Positions 1 to 5,858 of a DNA stretch of 6,380 nt are shown in pieces. Each line of letters begins with the position of its first letter. The first letter of the stretch is position 1. Where the stretch lies: the NCBI GenBank assembly GCA_022865365.1, contig JALHSW010000356.1, positions 1 to 6,380 of the forward strand, in the 5' to 3' direction. A model generated the notes under the pieces. That model ran no database searches. It worked only from the letters and a program-made list of their open reading frames with translations, and was not told the DNA's origin. A program made the position numbers and the translations under genes. Source of the DNA: Acidimicrobiia bacterium. Its GTDB lineage: Bacteria; Actinomycetota; Acidimicrobiia; IMCC26256; PALSA-555.

Positions 1-144
1 CGGATGCTGATCGTCATCGAGGTCCGGGTGGTCGACCTCGACGAGAACCTGGTCGCGTTCGCCGACTTCTCCTCGATGATCGTCGGCCGCCGCGAGCCGC
101 TCCAGGCGGGGTCCGCCACCGACCGAGGCGCGCCCGACCTCTAG
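1..144 (+). CDS. C-terminal fragment, possible hotdog-fold thioesterase/dehydratase
   Basis: The frame is open from the first base and ends at TAG 142-144, leaving the last 47 residues of a gene whose start lies outside the window. The visible protein has a beta-strand-rich stretch (IVIEVRVVDLDENLVAFADF, then SSMIVGR) followed by a short polar tail ending GAPDL. An alternating hydrophobic strand, a D-x-[DE]-x-x-LVA turn and a further strand ending near the C-terminus resemble the final strands of hotdog-fold proteins such as PaaI/4HBT acyl-CoA thioesterases or MaoC/FAS1-like dehydratase domains. That would fit the acyl-CoA enzymes further right, but no catalytic residue is in view, so the family call is tentative. 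That it is coding is more secure: the frame is clean and the codons favour G or C in third position. It lies in the same direction as the PuuD-like gene, 168 bp away. Confidence 0.5.
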   Translation, partial: RMLIVIEVRVVDLDENLVAFADFSSMIVGRREPLQAGSATDRGAPDL

Positions 145-153
145 CGTCGCGGC

Positions 154-176
154 TGGGCCGGGCTCATACAGGCCCA
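154..176 (+). terminator. Weak stem-loop after the truncated first gene
   Basis: TGGGCC (154-159) can pair with GGCCCA (171-176) across an 11-nt loop, starting 10 nt after the TAG of the upstream gene. The position suits a transcription stop, but the stem is only 6 bp and no T-run follows, so this is a low-confidence call made on position and pairing alone. Confidence 0.2.
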
Positions 177-180
177 AATC

Positions 181-240
181 TAGGCCCGCATCCAGTTGTC
201 TGGGCCCGCATCCAGTCGTCTCGGCCCGCATCCGGTCGCA
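181..240. repeat. Three tandem 20-bp repeats upstream of the PuuD-like gene
   Basis: Three head-to-tail copies with an exact 20-bp period lie at 181-200, 201-220 and 221-240. The shared core is GGCCCGCATCC followed by [AG]GT[CT]G. Copies 1 and 2 match at 18 of 20 positions and copies 2 and 3 at 16 of 20, with divergence at the outer edge. The array ends 72 bp before the ATG of the membrane protein gene. A period close to two turns of the helix would place equivalent bases on nearly the same face of the DNA, as in an array of protein-binding sites, but replication slippage would give the same appearance. No function is known. Confidence 0.75.
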
Positions 241-312
241 CATCCTGCACAAGATCGGCGGCCGGTGCTACGTTGCCGCTCGTCCGGCGAATCACGGGGG
301 ACCGACGACGCC

Positions 313-1068
313 ATGAGGCTCGCGATCGAGATCTTTGACAACGACGGCCTGAACTTCCTGGCCCGCTGGGCTCACGTCCTGGCAGGCATCGCGTGGATCG
401 GGCTGCTCTACTACTTCAACTTCGTGCAGGTGCCCGCCTTCGCCGAGCTCGACGCCGGCGCCCGAAACCAGGCCGTCGACAAGCTCGCGTCTCGGGCGCT
501 GTGGTGGTTCCGCTGGGCAGCCTTGGCGACCTTCCTCTTCGGGATCATGCTCGGCTTCATTCCCGAGGTCAGCGGCGGCAAGGGGATGTTCGTCGAGGAG
601 AACTACTTCAAATCGCCGCAGGGCGTCGCGATCGCCACCGGCATGCTGCTCGGGATCACGATGTTCCTCAACGTGTGGGGCGTCATCTGGCGCAACCAGA
701 AGGTGGTGATCGCCAACGCCCGGAACGTGCTCGCGGGTGGCGAGGCGGACCCGAACGCCGCGGCGGCCGGCCGCAAGGCGCTGCTCGCGTCGCGCCAGAA
801 CACCATCTTCTCGTTCGCCATGCTGTTCTTCATGATCGGCGCGGCGCACTTCTTCACGCTCGGCACCTTCGACACGGCCGACAACCGCGCGATCTACTGG
901 GCGATCACCGGGATCATCTGGCTGGTGCTCGAGCTCAGCTGTCTCGGCGTGATCGGCGGTACCGGGCAGAACATCACGAACTGGATGTACGAGGACCACA
1001 AGCGCGCGATCGGCGTCGGGCTCGTGATGGTGGTCGTCTGGTACGTCGTGTGGGAGCTCGTCTTCTAG
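313..1068 (+). CDS. puuD: PuuD-like urate oxidase membrane domain protein
   Basis: This 251-residue integral membrane protein matches by eye the urate oxidase N-terminal family (Urate_ox_N, formerly DUF989). That family is the membrane part of PuuD, which oxidises urate to 5-hydroxyisourate and passes electrons to a fused C-terminal cytochrome c. Family-like stretches are RWAHVLAGIAWIGLLYYFNF (18-37), NVWGVIWRNQK (120-130) and AMLFFMIGAAHFFTLG (169-184). Hydrophobic segments lie near 16-38, 62-84, 104-124, 163-184, 193-214 and 231-249. Histidines 21, 179 and 229 are the only ones; 21 and 179 lie in membrane segments and could be haem ligands (inference). The protein stops after the last membrane segment, so there is no CxxCH cytochrome domain. 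ATG 313 is preceded by GGGGGA (296-301), and the family match begins just after it; the frame is open further upstream but runs through the 20-bp repeats and looks non-coding. No other purine-degradation gene is present, so urate as substrate is unproven. Confidence 0.8.
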   Translation: MRLAIEIFDNDGLNFLARWAHVLAGIAWIGLLYYFNFVQVPAFAELDAGARNQAVDKLASRALWWFRWAALATFLFGIMLGFIPEVSGGKGMFVEENYFKSPQGVAIATGMLLGITMFLNVWGVIWRNQKVVIANARNVLAGGEADPNAAAAGRKALLASRQNTIFSFAMLFFMIGAAHFFTLGTFDTADNRAIYWAITGIIWLVLELSCLGVIGGTGQNITNWMYEDHKRAIGVGLVMVVVWYVVWELVF

Positions 1069-1140
1069 CATCCGGCTGTTCTTCGGGCCCACGAGCTGTG
1101 TGGCGGCGAGAGTGCGCCGATCACGACAAGGGCGTCGGTT

Positions 1141-2286
1141 TCAGGGTGCCGGCCCGGCGCGTTCGCGTTGCTCGACGTCGATGATTCGGAGCCCGTCGGG
1201 GAGGTCGGGGTTGCCGACGAGGCGTTCGGTGCCGTGGGGCTCCATGCGCGGGTGGTGCTCGGGACAGAGCCGGACGACGTGCTTGCGGCTGGTGTGGCCG
1301 TTCCAGGCGACGGGGTCGAGGTGGTGGAACTGGAGGCCACGGGTGCGCTCGCATCCCGGGTAGCGGCAGTGAGGGTCGCGTCGGGCCAGCTCGCGTTCGA
1401 GTGCGACGGGGATGCCCATGCGGCCGCTGCCGTAGTCGATCGCCGGGGCCGCGTCGTCGTGCTCGACCACCCGCGCGTCGGTGAGGACCTGCTGGACGGT
1501 GGCGTCGGCGATCGGGATCCCGTCGACATCACTGCCGGTTGCGCCGCGGTTCGTTGCGTCGCGGTTGGTGTGGATGATGACCAACGCCTTCGAGCGCTTC
1601 GAGGTTGTGGCGTCGGCGTAGTGGGTGCACAGGTCGACGAACGCGTCTGCCTTGCGGTGCGCGAGGGAGTCCCAGGCCATCCCCTTGGTGGGACGCATGC
1701 GCTCGGCCATGTGGTCGAGAACCTTCTCGACCAGCACCCCGTCGACATCGGGCAGGGCCCACTTCCCGAAGACCATCCCCCTGTCTGCGTCGCGCCAGGA
1801 CGTGACGCAGCGGGCCGCGCGTCGAGCTTCGGCGTCGGCCGAGGTGACGGTCTTCGCCGAGCGCGCCATCCGCTGCAGATCGACGGGTGAGGTCGTGCGG
1901 CCGCGCACGGCCCATTCGGCGTCGGATGCTGGCGTTGCGACTTCGGTGAGGGGCTGGAGCTGATCCCAGGTCAGCTCACCCGACCACGCGGCCGCCGCAA
2001 CCTTGGGGAGTGACTCCAACGACCGGGCGACTTCACGATTCGTCCTCGCGGTGCGCGCCGAGACGCTCGCATCGGGCACCGCGTCGAGCGGCTCCCGGTC
2101 ATCGAGCACCCGGATCGCCACCAGCTCCTCGAGCCGCCACTGCTGCTGCTCCCGACGCGCGTCAGCGACGACCGCCCGCAGCGACTTCGTCGAATGGCAG
2201 CGGAGCGCGTCGACCCGCGCGCCGAAGTCGTACTCGGCGTCGTCGACCGCGGCTGGGTCGAGCCTGGGGGCTGGGGTGCTGCTCAT
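1141..2286 (-). CDS. DUF222 / HNH endonuclease (13E12-repeat type)
   Basis: A 381-residue protein with the usual two-part layout of actinobacterial '13E12 repeat' proteins. A long helical DUF222 region (about 20-280) includes the family-like ELTWDQLQPLTEVAT and DADRGMVFGKWALPDVDGVLVEKVL. A C-terminal HNH nuclease follows: CRYPGC (307-312), the HH of LQFHHLDP (321-322) and LCPEHH (C341, H344-H345). The Cys pairs should bind a structural zinc and the His residues the catalytic metal; all are present, so the nuclease looks intact. Such genes occur in many copies in actinobacterial genomes, and their role, possibly selfish or mobile, is not settled. ATG 2286 is chosen because GGATGGGG lies just upstream of it; an in-frame GTG at 2319 would add 11 residues. 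The gene converges on the PuuD-like gene with a 72-bp gap and lies 111 bp downstream of the dehydrogenase stop, so it probably has its own promoter. Confidence 0.9.
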   Translation of the reverse strand: MSSTPAPRLDPAAVDDAEYDFGARVDALRCHSTKSLRAVVADARREQQQWRLEELVAIRVLDDREPLDAVPDASVSARTARTNREVARSLESLPKVAAAAWSGELTWDQLQPLTEVATPASDAEWAVRGRTTSPVDLQRMARSAKTVTSADAEARRAARCVTSWRDADRGMVFGKWALPDVDGVLVEKVLDHMAERMRPTKGMAWDSLAHRKADAFVDLCTHYADATTSKRSKALVIIHTNRDATNRGATGSDVDGIPIADATVQQVLTDARVVEHDDAAPAIDYGSGRMGIPVALERELARRDPHCRYPGCERTRGLQFHHLDPVAWNGHTSRKHVVRLCPEHHPRMEPHGTERLVGNPDLPDGLRIIDVEQRERAGPAP

Positions 2287-2335
2287 GTCCCCATCCAAGC
2301 AGGGGGGTGTGACAGCCACGCCCCGAATCCGAGGG

Positions 2336-2356
2336 TTCGAGCGAGGAAATCTCGAA
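2336..2356. promoter_or_regulatory. TTCGAG-N9-CTCGAA inverted repeat in the leader of the HNH gene
   Basis: Perfect 6-bp arms (2336-2341 and 2351-2356) flank a 9-bp spacer, about 50-70 bp upstream of the HNH gene start. It could be an operator. The half-sites recall the TCGAAC/GTTCGA halves of the actinobacterial LexA box, but that box has a 4-bp spacer, so this is not a normal LexA site. There is no clear -10/-35 pair to anchor it. Confidence 0.25.
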
Positions 2357-2367
2357 AGTTCTTGGCG

Positions 2368-2386
2368 CCGAGACCGGTCTGCTCGG
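2368..2386 (-). terminator. Stem-loop downstream of the acyl-CoA dehydrogenase
   Basis: CCGAG (2368-2372) pairs with CTCGG (2382-2386), starting 11 nt past the dehydrogenase stop in the direction of transcription. The same stretch holds the perfect 10-bp palindrome AGACCGGTCT (2371-2380), an alternative fold. There is no T-run, so an operator or a chance GC-rich palindrome is equally possible. Confidence 0.25.
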
Positions 2387-2397
2387 GACGGCGAGCT

Positions 2398-3528
2398 TCA
2401 GATGCCGAGGAGGTCGCCGATGCGGCCCCGGTGCTCGGCCGTCGTACCGAGGAGCTGTGCATCGGTCTTGACCCGGCGCGCGTAGAGGTGCATGTCGTGC
2501 TCCCACGTGTAGCCGATCCCGCCGAGGATCTGGATGCCGTCCTGAGCGAGCAGGCGCTGGCACTCGCCGGCGGCGACCTTGGCCGTCGACACCGCGAGCG
2601 TTCGTCGGTTGTCGTCCTCCGCGATGGTGAGGGCAGCGAAGTATCCGGTGGCGCGAGCGCGCTCGAGCGCGACCAGCATGTTGGCGAGCTTGTGCTTGAT
2701 CGCCTGGAAGGATCCGATGGCCACGCCGAACTGCTCGCGCTGCTTCGCGTACTCGAGCGTGATGTCGAAGATCGTCTGGCAGGTACCGACGGCCTCGAGG
2801 GCGAGCGCCACGACGCCATACTCGATCGCACGACGCAGCGCCGCAGCCGTCGCGGGGCCGGGCTCACCGAGCACCTGCTCGTCGGGTACGCGGGTCCCGT
2901 CGAGGGAGATGGTCGCGAGCGGCCGCGTGGGGTCAATGCCTGCGACCGGCCGCAGGTCGAGGTCCGCCGTCGGAACGACGAACGCGGCGACTCCGTCGTC
3001 GCCCTGGGAGCCGGTGACGCGCGCGACGACCACGACGTCATCGACCCCGGGAGCGCCCAGGACGCCGTTCTTCACACCGTGGAGCACCCAGGCGTCGCCG
3101 TCGCGGGTTGCCGTGGCTCGCACTGTGGCGGGGTCGACGCCCGAGCCGGGCTCGCTGATCGCGAGCGTTCCGGTCCGGGTGCCCTCGGCGACGCCAGGGA
3201 GGAAGCGGGCCTGCTGTTCCGGGTTCCCGGCTTCACGGATGGTGGGGACGAACTGGGAGACGGTCGGGATGAACGGACCGGGTGCGAGCACACGACCGAG
3301 CTCTTCGATCACCACGGCGAGCTCGACGGCTCCGAGTCCGAGCCCGCCGTGCTCCTCGGGCACCGTCAGCGCCGGCCACCCGAGCTCCACCATCTGGTGC
3401 CACAGGCCGTCGGCGGACGCGCCGTCCTCGACCAGGGCACGCACGAGGCTGATCGGGCACTCGCGAGCGAGCATGCCCCGCACGCCGTCGCGCAACTCGT
3501 CCTGGTCGGACGTGAACTCGAGCTCCAT
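2398..3528 (-). CDS. Acyl-CoA dehydrogenase (FAD-dependent)
   Basis: A 376-residue protein of normal family length. It should catalyse alpha,beta-desaturation of an acyl-CoA, passing electrons from FAD to electron-transfer flavoprotein in the cytoplasm. The N-terminal helical domain (about 1-115) includes VPEEHGGLGLGAVELAVVIEELGR. The beta domain carries LAISEPGSG (122-130), which contacts FAD and substrate. The C-terminal helical domain has AKQREQFGVAIGSFQAIKHK (261-280), typical of flavin contacts. In GGIGYTWEHDMHLYARR (336-352), Glu343 aligns with the catalytic base of medium-chain enzymes (GY-x-x-E), so it should be active. The TWEHD form is common in actinobacterial FadE-type enzymes, including those for branched or steroid side-chain substrates; the substrate here cannot be read. 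ATG 3528 gives the canonical N-terminus (MELEFTSDQDELRDGVR); the 15-residue upstream extension looks non-coding. No strong Shine-Dalgarno is seen. It has its own leader with an operator-like repeat. Confidence 0.93.
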   Translation of the reverse strand: MELEFTSDQDELRDGVRGMLARECPISLVRALVEDGASADGLWHQMVELGWPALTVPEEHGGLGLGAVELAVVIEELGRVLAPGPFIPTVSQFVPTIREAGNPEQQARFLPGVAEGTRTGTLAISEPGSGVDPATVRATATRDGDAWVLHGVKNGVLGAPGVDDVVVVARVTGSQGDDGVAAFVVPTADLDLRPVAGIDPTRPLATISLDGTRVPDEQVLGEPGPATAAALRRAIEYGVVALALEAVGTCQTIFDITLEYAKQREQFGVAIGSFQAIKHKLANMLVALERARATGYFAALTIAEDDNRRTLAVSTAKVAAGECQRLLAQDGIQILGGIGYTWEHDMHLYARRVKTDAQLLGTTAEHRGRIGDLLGI

Positions 3529-3571
3529 CTCGTTCGTGCTCCGCTCCGGCTGTGGTCCTCGGGCGTGCGGC

Positions 3572-3577
3572 AACCTA
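3572..3577 (-). promoter_or_regulatory. Candidate -10 hexamer for the acyl-CoA dehydrogenase gene
   Basis: Read on the minus strand this is TAGGTT, matching the TANNNT pattern of actinobacterial -10 elements, 43 bp before the ATG. No good -35 (TTGACA-like) sits 16-18 bp upstream, as is common in high-GC actinobacteria. It directly abuts the CCTGACG-N4-CGTCAGG inverted repeat, which would then fall in the promoter spacer. Confidence 0.35.
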
Positions 3578-3595
3578 CCTGACGGCCGCGTCAGG
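3578..3595. promoter_or_regulatory. 18-bp operator-like inverted repeat upstream of the acyl-CoA dehydrogenase
   Basis: CCTGACG (3578-3584) and CGTCAGG (3589-3595) are perfect 7-bp inverted arms around the 4-bp spacer GCCG, 49 bp upstream of the dehydrogenase ATG and touching the candidate -10. Size, symmetry and position suit a dimeric repressor such as a TetR-family protein. An intrinsic terminator for the DUF4333 gene is less likely, because no T-run follows in either direction. No matching half-site is visible in the TetR/synthetase divergent region, so the TetR encoded here is not clearly its ligand. Confidence 0.5.
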
Positions 3596-3603
3596 CTGCG
3601 GAG

Positions 3604-3642
3604 CGCGCCCGTGGCGCGTTTGGGGCACGCCGCGGCGCCGCG
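3604..3642 (-). terminator. GC-rich stem-loops after the DUF4333 gene
   Basis: Within 45 nt downstream of the stop of the secreted-protein gene lie a perfect 12-bp palindrome CGCGGCGCCGCG (3631-3642) and a 6-bp stem CGCGCC/GGCGCG with a 3-nt loop (3604-3618). In a high-GC actinobacterium such hairpins without a T-run can act as terminators, which would separate this gene from the dehydrogenase. This rests on fold and position only. Confidence 0.3.
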
Positions 3643-3648
3643 CCGGCA

Positions 3649-4203
3649 TCAGGGAGCGAACGTGATGTCGGTGATATTGGCGTTCTTGTCGAGCGTGAGT
3701 GTCGCGGTGCTCGTCGTCCCTGAAGCGTCCGCGACCTCACAGTCGACAGCCCCGCTCGGCCCTGGCTCGGTGACGATGATCTTCCGGTCGGAGCAGGTCG
3801 CGGTGCCGACCGAGCCCCGCTGCTCCTGGTAGGCCTGCTCGGTGAACGCCGCCAACTTGTCGGGGAAGAGGATCAGGCTGCCGAGATGGAAGAAAGGACT
3901 CCCATCCTTGCGTATGCGGCCCTTGAACTTGGCCCGCTGGTCATCGATGACGGCGGTGCACGTGAAGCGCGTCCCCGTCTTGGTCGAGACCCGCCGAGGG
4001 CAGCGTGCCTTCGTGATCTCGAGGTCAGCGACAGGAGTTCCTGCGAACCTGGTCTGGAACTTCGGCCAGACATCCTTGGTGAGGACGGTTGCGACCAACT
4101 GGCCGCTCACGGTGTCGGCGGCCGCGGCGTTGGGGGCCGCGGCTGCGAGCACCGACATCGTGGTGATCGCCAGTACCAGTAGCCGAATCCCGGCTCGGCG
4201 CAC
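3649..4203 (-). CDS. Secreted protein with two DUF4333-like halves
   Basis: A 184-residue protein exported by Sec: basic start MRRAGIR, hydrophobic core LLVLAITTMSVLAAAA, probable cleavage in the AAAAD run near residue 29. There is no lipobox Cys, so it should be free rather than a lipoprotein. The mature part contains two similar halves. The first (about 36-100) has ARCPRRVSTKTGTRFTCTAVIDD with Cys68 and Cys82; the second (about 113-184) has TATCSDRKI and SGAVDCEVADASG with Cys137 and Cys155. A Cys, a Gly-containing turn, then x-x-C at the start of the next strand is the look of DUF4333 domains, known in actinobacterial envelope proteins with no assigned function; each pair probably forms a disulphide. 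GTG 4203 is chosen because a perfect AAGGAGG (4210-4216) lies 6 nt upstream; a longer frame from 4260 would add an Arg-rich, implausible lead. It lies 113 bp after the synthetase stop. Confidence 0.8.
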   Translation of the reverse strand: MRRAGIRLLVLAITTMSVLAAAAPNAAAADTVSGQLVATVLTKDVWPKFQTRFAGTPVADLEITKARCPRRVSTKTGTRFTCTAVIDDQRAKFKGRIRKDGSPFFHLGSLILFPDKLAAFTEQAYQEQRGSVGTATCSDRKIIVTEPGPSGAVDCEVADASGTTSTATLTLDKNANITDITFAP

Positions 4204-4209
4204 GTCCCG

Positions 4210-4216
4210 CCTCCTT
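4210..4216 (-). promoter_or_regulatory. Strong ribosome binding site fixing the DUF4333 gene start
   Basis: On the minus strand this reads AAGGAGG, a full anti-16S match, 6 nt before GTG 4203. It decides the start and is much stronger than the site of any other gene in the window, suggesting efficient translation. A 5-bp stem CCACC/GGTGG with a 5-nt loop (4222-4236) lies just upstream and would leave the site unpaired. Confidence 0.85.
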
Positions 4217-4316
4217 CGTCGCCACCCGGTTGGTGGGCTGCGCGTACAGCGTCGTCTCACGGCGCTCGTCCTCGCCAGGGTCGAAAGTCCCGTGGCACCG
4301 GCCCGCCGGCGATGCC

Positions 4317-5804
4317 TCAGTCCGGAGCCGTGGCGAGTGCGGCGAGGGCCCGGCGGTCCACCTTCTCGGCCGCAGTGAGCGGGAGCACGTCGATCACACG
4401 GAGGTGGTCGGGGAGCTTGTATCCCGCGAGCTGCTCAGCCCCGTGGTCACGTAGCGAGCGAAAAGTGGGCGGCCGCTCCGGGTCCCGGGGCACGACGAAG
4501 GCGACCCCGATCTCTCCCATCACCGGATCGGGACGGGGCGCGACTGCAACTGCGGCGACGTCGGGATGCGTCGAGAGCACGCCTTCGACTTCGACCGGAT
4601 ACACGTTGTAGCCGCCGCGCACGTACATCTCCTTGCTCCGTCCGACGAGACGGAGCCGGCCGCGGTCGTCGACCCAGCCGAGGTCACCGGTGCGGACGAA
4701 GCCGTCCGGCGTGAACGCCGCACGCGTGCCCTCGGGGTCGCCCCAGTAGCCCGTCATCACCGCCGGCGACCGAAGACACACCGATCCGACCTCACCGCTC
4801 GGAACCTCCACGTCGGCGTCGTCGAGCAGGCGCAGCTCGACCGCGGCGTGCGGCCGACCGACGCTCACGATCGCGTCCTCGTCGGGATCGTCGAACGCGG
4901 TACCGAGCCCGATGCCCGCCTCCGTGCACGAGTAGCGCGTCGCGAGCTTCGCGCCAAAACGCTCGCGCGCCTCCTTGGCGAGGCCCGGAGTCACTGGTCC
5001 GCCGCCGACGACGATGTACTGCACGCTCGAGAGGTCGTAGCGGTCGAAGTCGGGCCGGCGGAGCATGAGCGCGATCTGCGCGGGGACGCCCGCGACCGTG
5101 TGCATGCGTTCGCGCTCGAGCAGCTCGAGCGACCCCTGCGCGCTCCATCGCGTCATGATGAAGTTGACGCCGCCGCGCCGGAGGTTGCCGGCGAGCTTCG
5201 TCATGAAGCCGAGATGCGCGAACGAGGTGCCGGTGAAACCGCGGCCGCCGCCACCCCAGGAATCGCCGACGTCGTTCGCCGTGATGAACGTGAGTTGGCG
5301 GTTGCAGTAGACGGCGCCCTTGGGCGCGCCGGTCGTGCCCGACGTGAAGACGATCGCGACGGGACGGTCAGGGTAGTCGGGAAGCGGTAGTGGCGAATCT
5401 CCGGCGACCCGCACGCCGTCGAGCAGCTCGGTGGTGGAGCCGGCCGGGGCGAGCTCGAGGCCGTCGAAGCCCGGGGGGACGCCACCCGGCCCACCGACGA
5501 CGAGTAGCGGCGCAGCCCGTTCGAGCACGCCGGCGCGCTCGCGCTCCGTGAGGCGGTCGTTGACGCCGGCTGTCACCGCGCCGAGCTTGGCGGCCGCGAG
5601 GTAGAGGACGATGTACTCGGGCCCCGGCGGCAGAACGAGGGCCACGACACCGCCGGGGCCGACCCCTCGGGCCGCCAGTCCCGTGGCGGCTTCGTCGCTG
5701 ATCCAATCGAGGTCGGAGTAGGAGATGGGCCAGCCGGCCGGGGCAACGTACGCGGGCGAGCCGTCGAATCGAGCGGCAGCCTCACGTATGGTTGCGCCGA
5801 GCAT
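4317..5804 (-). CDS. AMP-forming acyl-CoA synthetase (FadD-like)
   Basis: A 495-residue member of the adenylate-forming (ANL) superfamily, of normal length for a short- to medium-size acyl-CoA synthetase. It should activate a carboxylic acid with ATP to an acyl-AMP and then to the CoA thioester. Motifs in order: the phosphate-binding loop IVFTSGTTGAPKGAV (151-165); YSCTEAGIG (291-299), the YGxTE-type adenine and Mg site with Ser in place of Gly; GYWGDPEGT (352-360); TGDLGWVDDRGRLRLVGRSK (372-391) with the ribose-binding Asp374 and the hinge; MYVRGGYNVYPVEVE (393-407); and the C-terminal lysine motif PLTAAEKVDR (475-484), where Lys481 should catalyse adenylation. The usual Gly before that Lys is Glu here. 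The substrate cannot be told. ATG 5804 fits the family N-terminus (MLGATIREAAARFDG), though no good Shine-Dalgarno precedes it. It is divergent from the TetR gene, which may control it. Confidence 0.93.
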   Translation of the reverse strand: MLGATIREAAARFDGSPAYVAPAGWPISYSDLDWISDEAATGLAARGVGPGGVVALVLPPGPEYIVLYLAAAKLGAVTAGVNDRLTERERAGVLERAAPLLVVGGPGGVPPGFDGLELAPAGSTTELLDGVRVAGDSPLPLPDYPDRPVAIVFTSGTTGAPKGAVYCNRQLTFITANDVGDSWGGGGRGFTGTSFAHLGFMTKLAGNLRRGGVNFIMTRWSAQGSLELLERERMHTVAGVPAQIALMLRRPDFDRYDLSSVQYIVVGGGPVTPGLAKEARERFGAKLATRYSCTEAGIGLGTAFDDPDEDAIVSVGRPHAAVELRLLDDADVEVPSGEVGSVCLRSPAVMTGYWGDPEGTRAAFTPDGFVRTGDLGWVDDRGRLRLVGRSKEMYVRGGYNVYPVEVEGVLSTHPDVAAVAVAPRPDPVMGEIGVAFVVPRDPERPPTFRSLRDHGAEQLAGYKLPDHLRVIDVLPLTAAEKVDRRALAALATAPD

Positions 5805-5858
5805 TGGCGGGAGCTTTCGGGCGTCGGACCGGGACAGAGCCGTGGCTGGGGGTGCGCA
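5805..5858. promoter_or_regulatory. Divergent control region, acyl-CoA synthetase / TetR
   Basis: The 54 bp between the two opposite start codons must hold or abut both promoters. It contains GGGGG (5848-5852), placed 6 nt before the TetR GTG as a ribosome site, and a short inverted repeat AGCC-GT-GGCT (5838-5847) that is too small to call an operator. No convincing -10 or -35 is seen for either gene. A TetR gene back to back with an enzyme gene usually means the regulator binds here and controls both; that is inference from layout. Confidence 0.5.

Noticed and set aside
196..312. Longer N-terminus for the PuuD-like protein from an upstream TTG
   Set aside because: It would translate the 20-bp repeats into Arg/Pro-rich sequence with no family similarity, and ATG 313 has a suitable ribosome site.
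145..312. CRISPR-like array from the 20-bp repeats
   Set aside because: The copies are directly adjacent with no spacers, there are only three, and no cas gene is present.
1141..2286. HNH gene as part of a group I/II intron, restriction system or defence island
   Set aside because: The DUF222 plus HNH layout identifies the common stand-alone 13E12-type family. There is no methyltransferase, reverse transcriptase, intron structure or interrupted host gene nearby.
2194..3582. Long plus-strand open frame (462 codons) opposite the acyl-CoA dehydrogenase
   Set aside because: It is an antisense shadow of a clearly conserved gene in high-GC DNA. The translation is His/Arg/Glu-rich with no recognisable domain.
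4566..5390. Plus-strand open frame (274 codons) opposite the acyl-CoA synthetase
   Set aside because: It mirrors the synthetase codons, has low-complexity Arg/Ala/Glu content and no motif.
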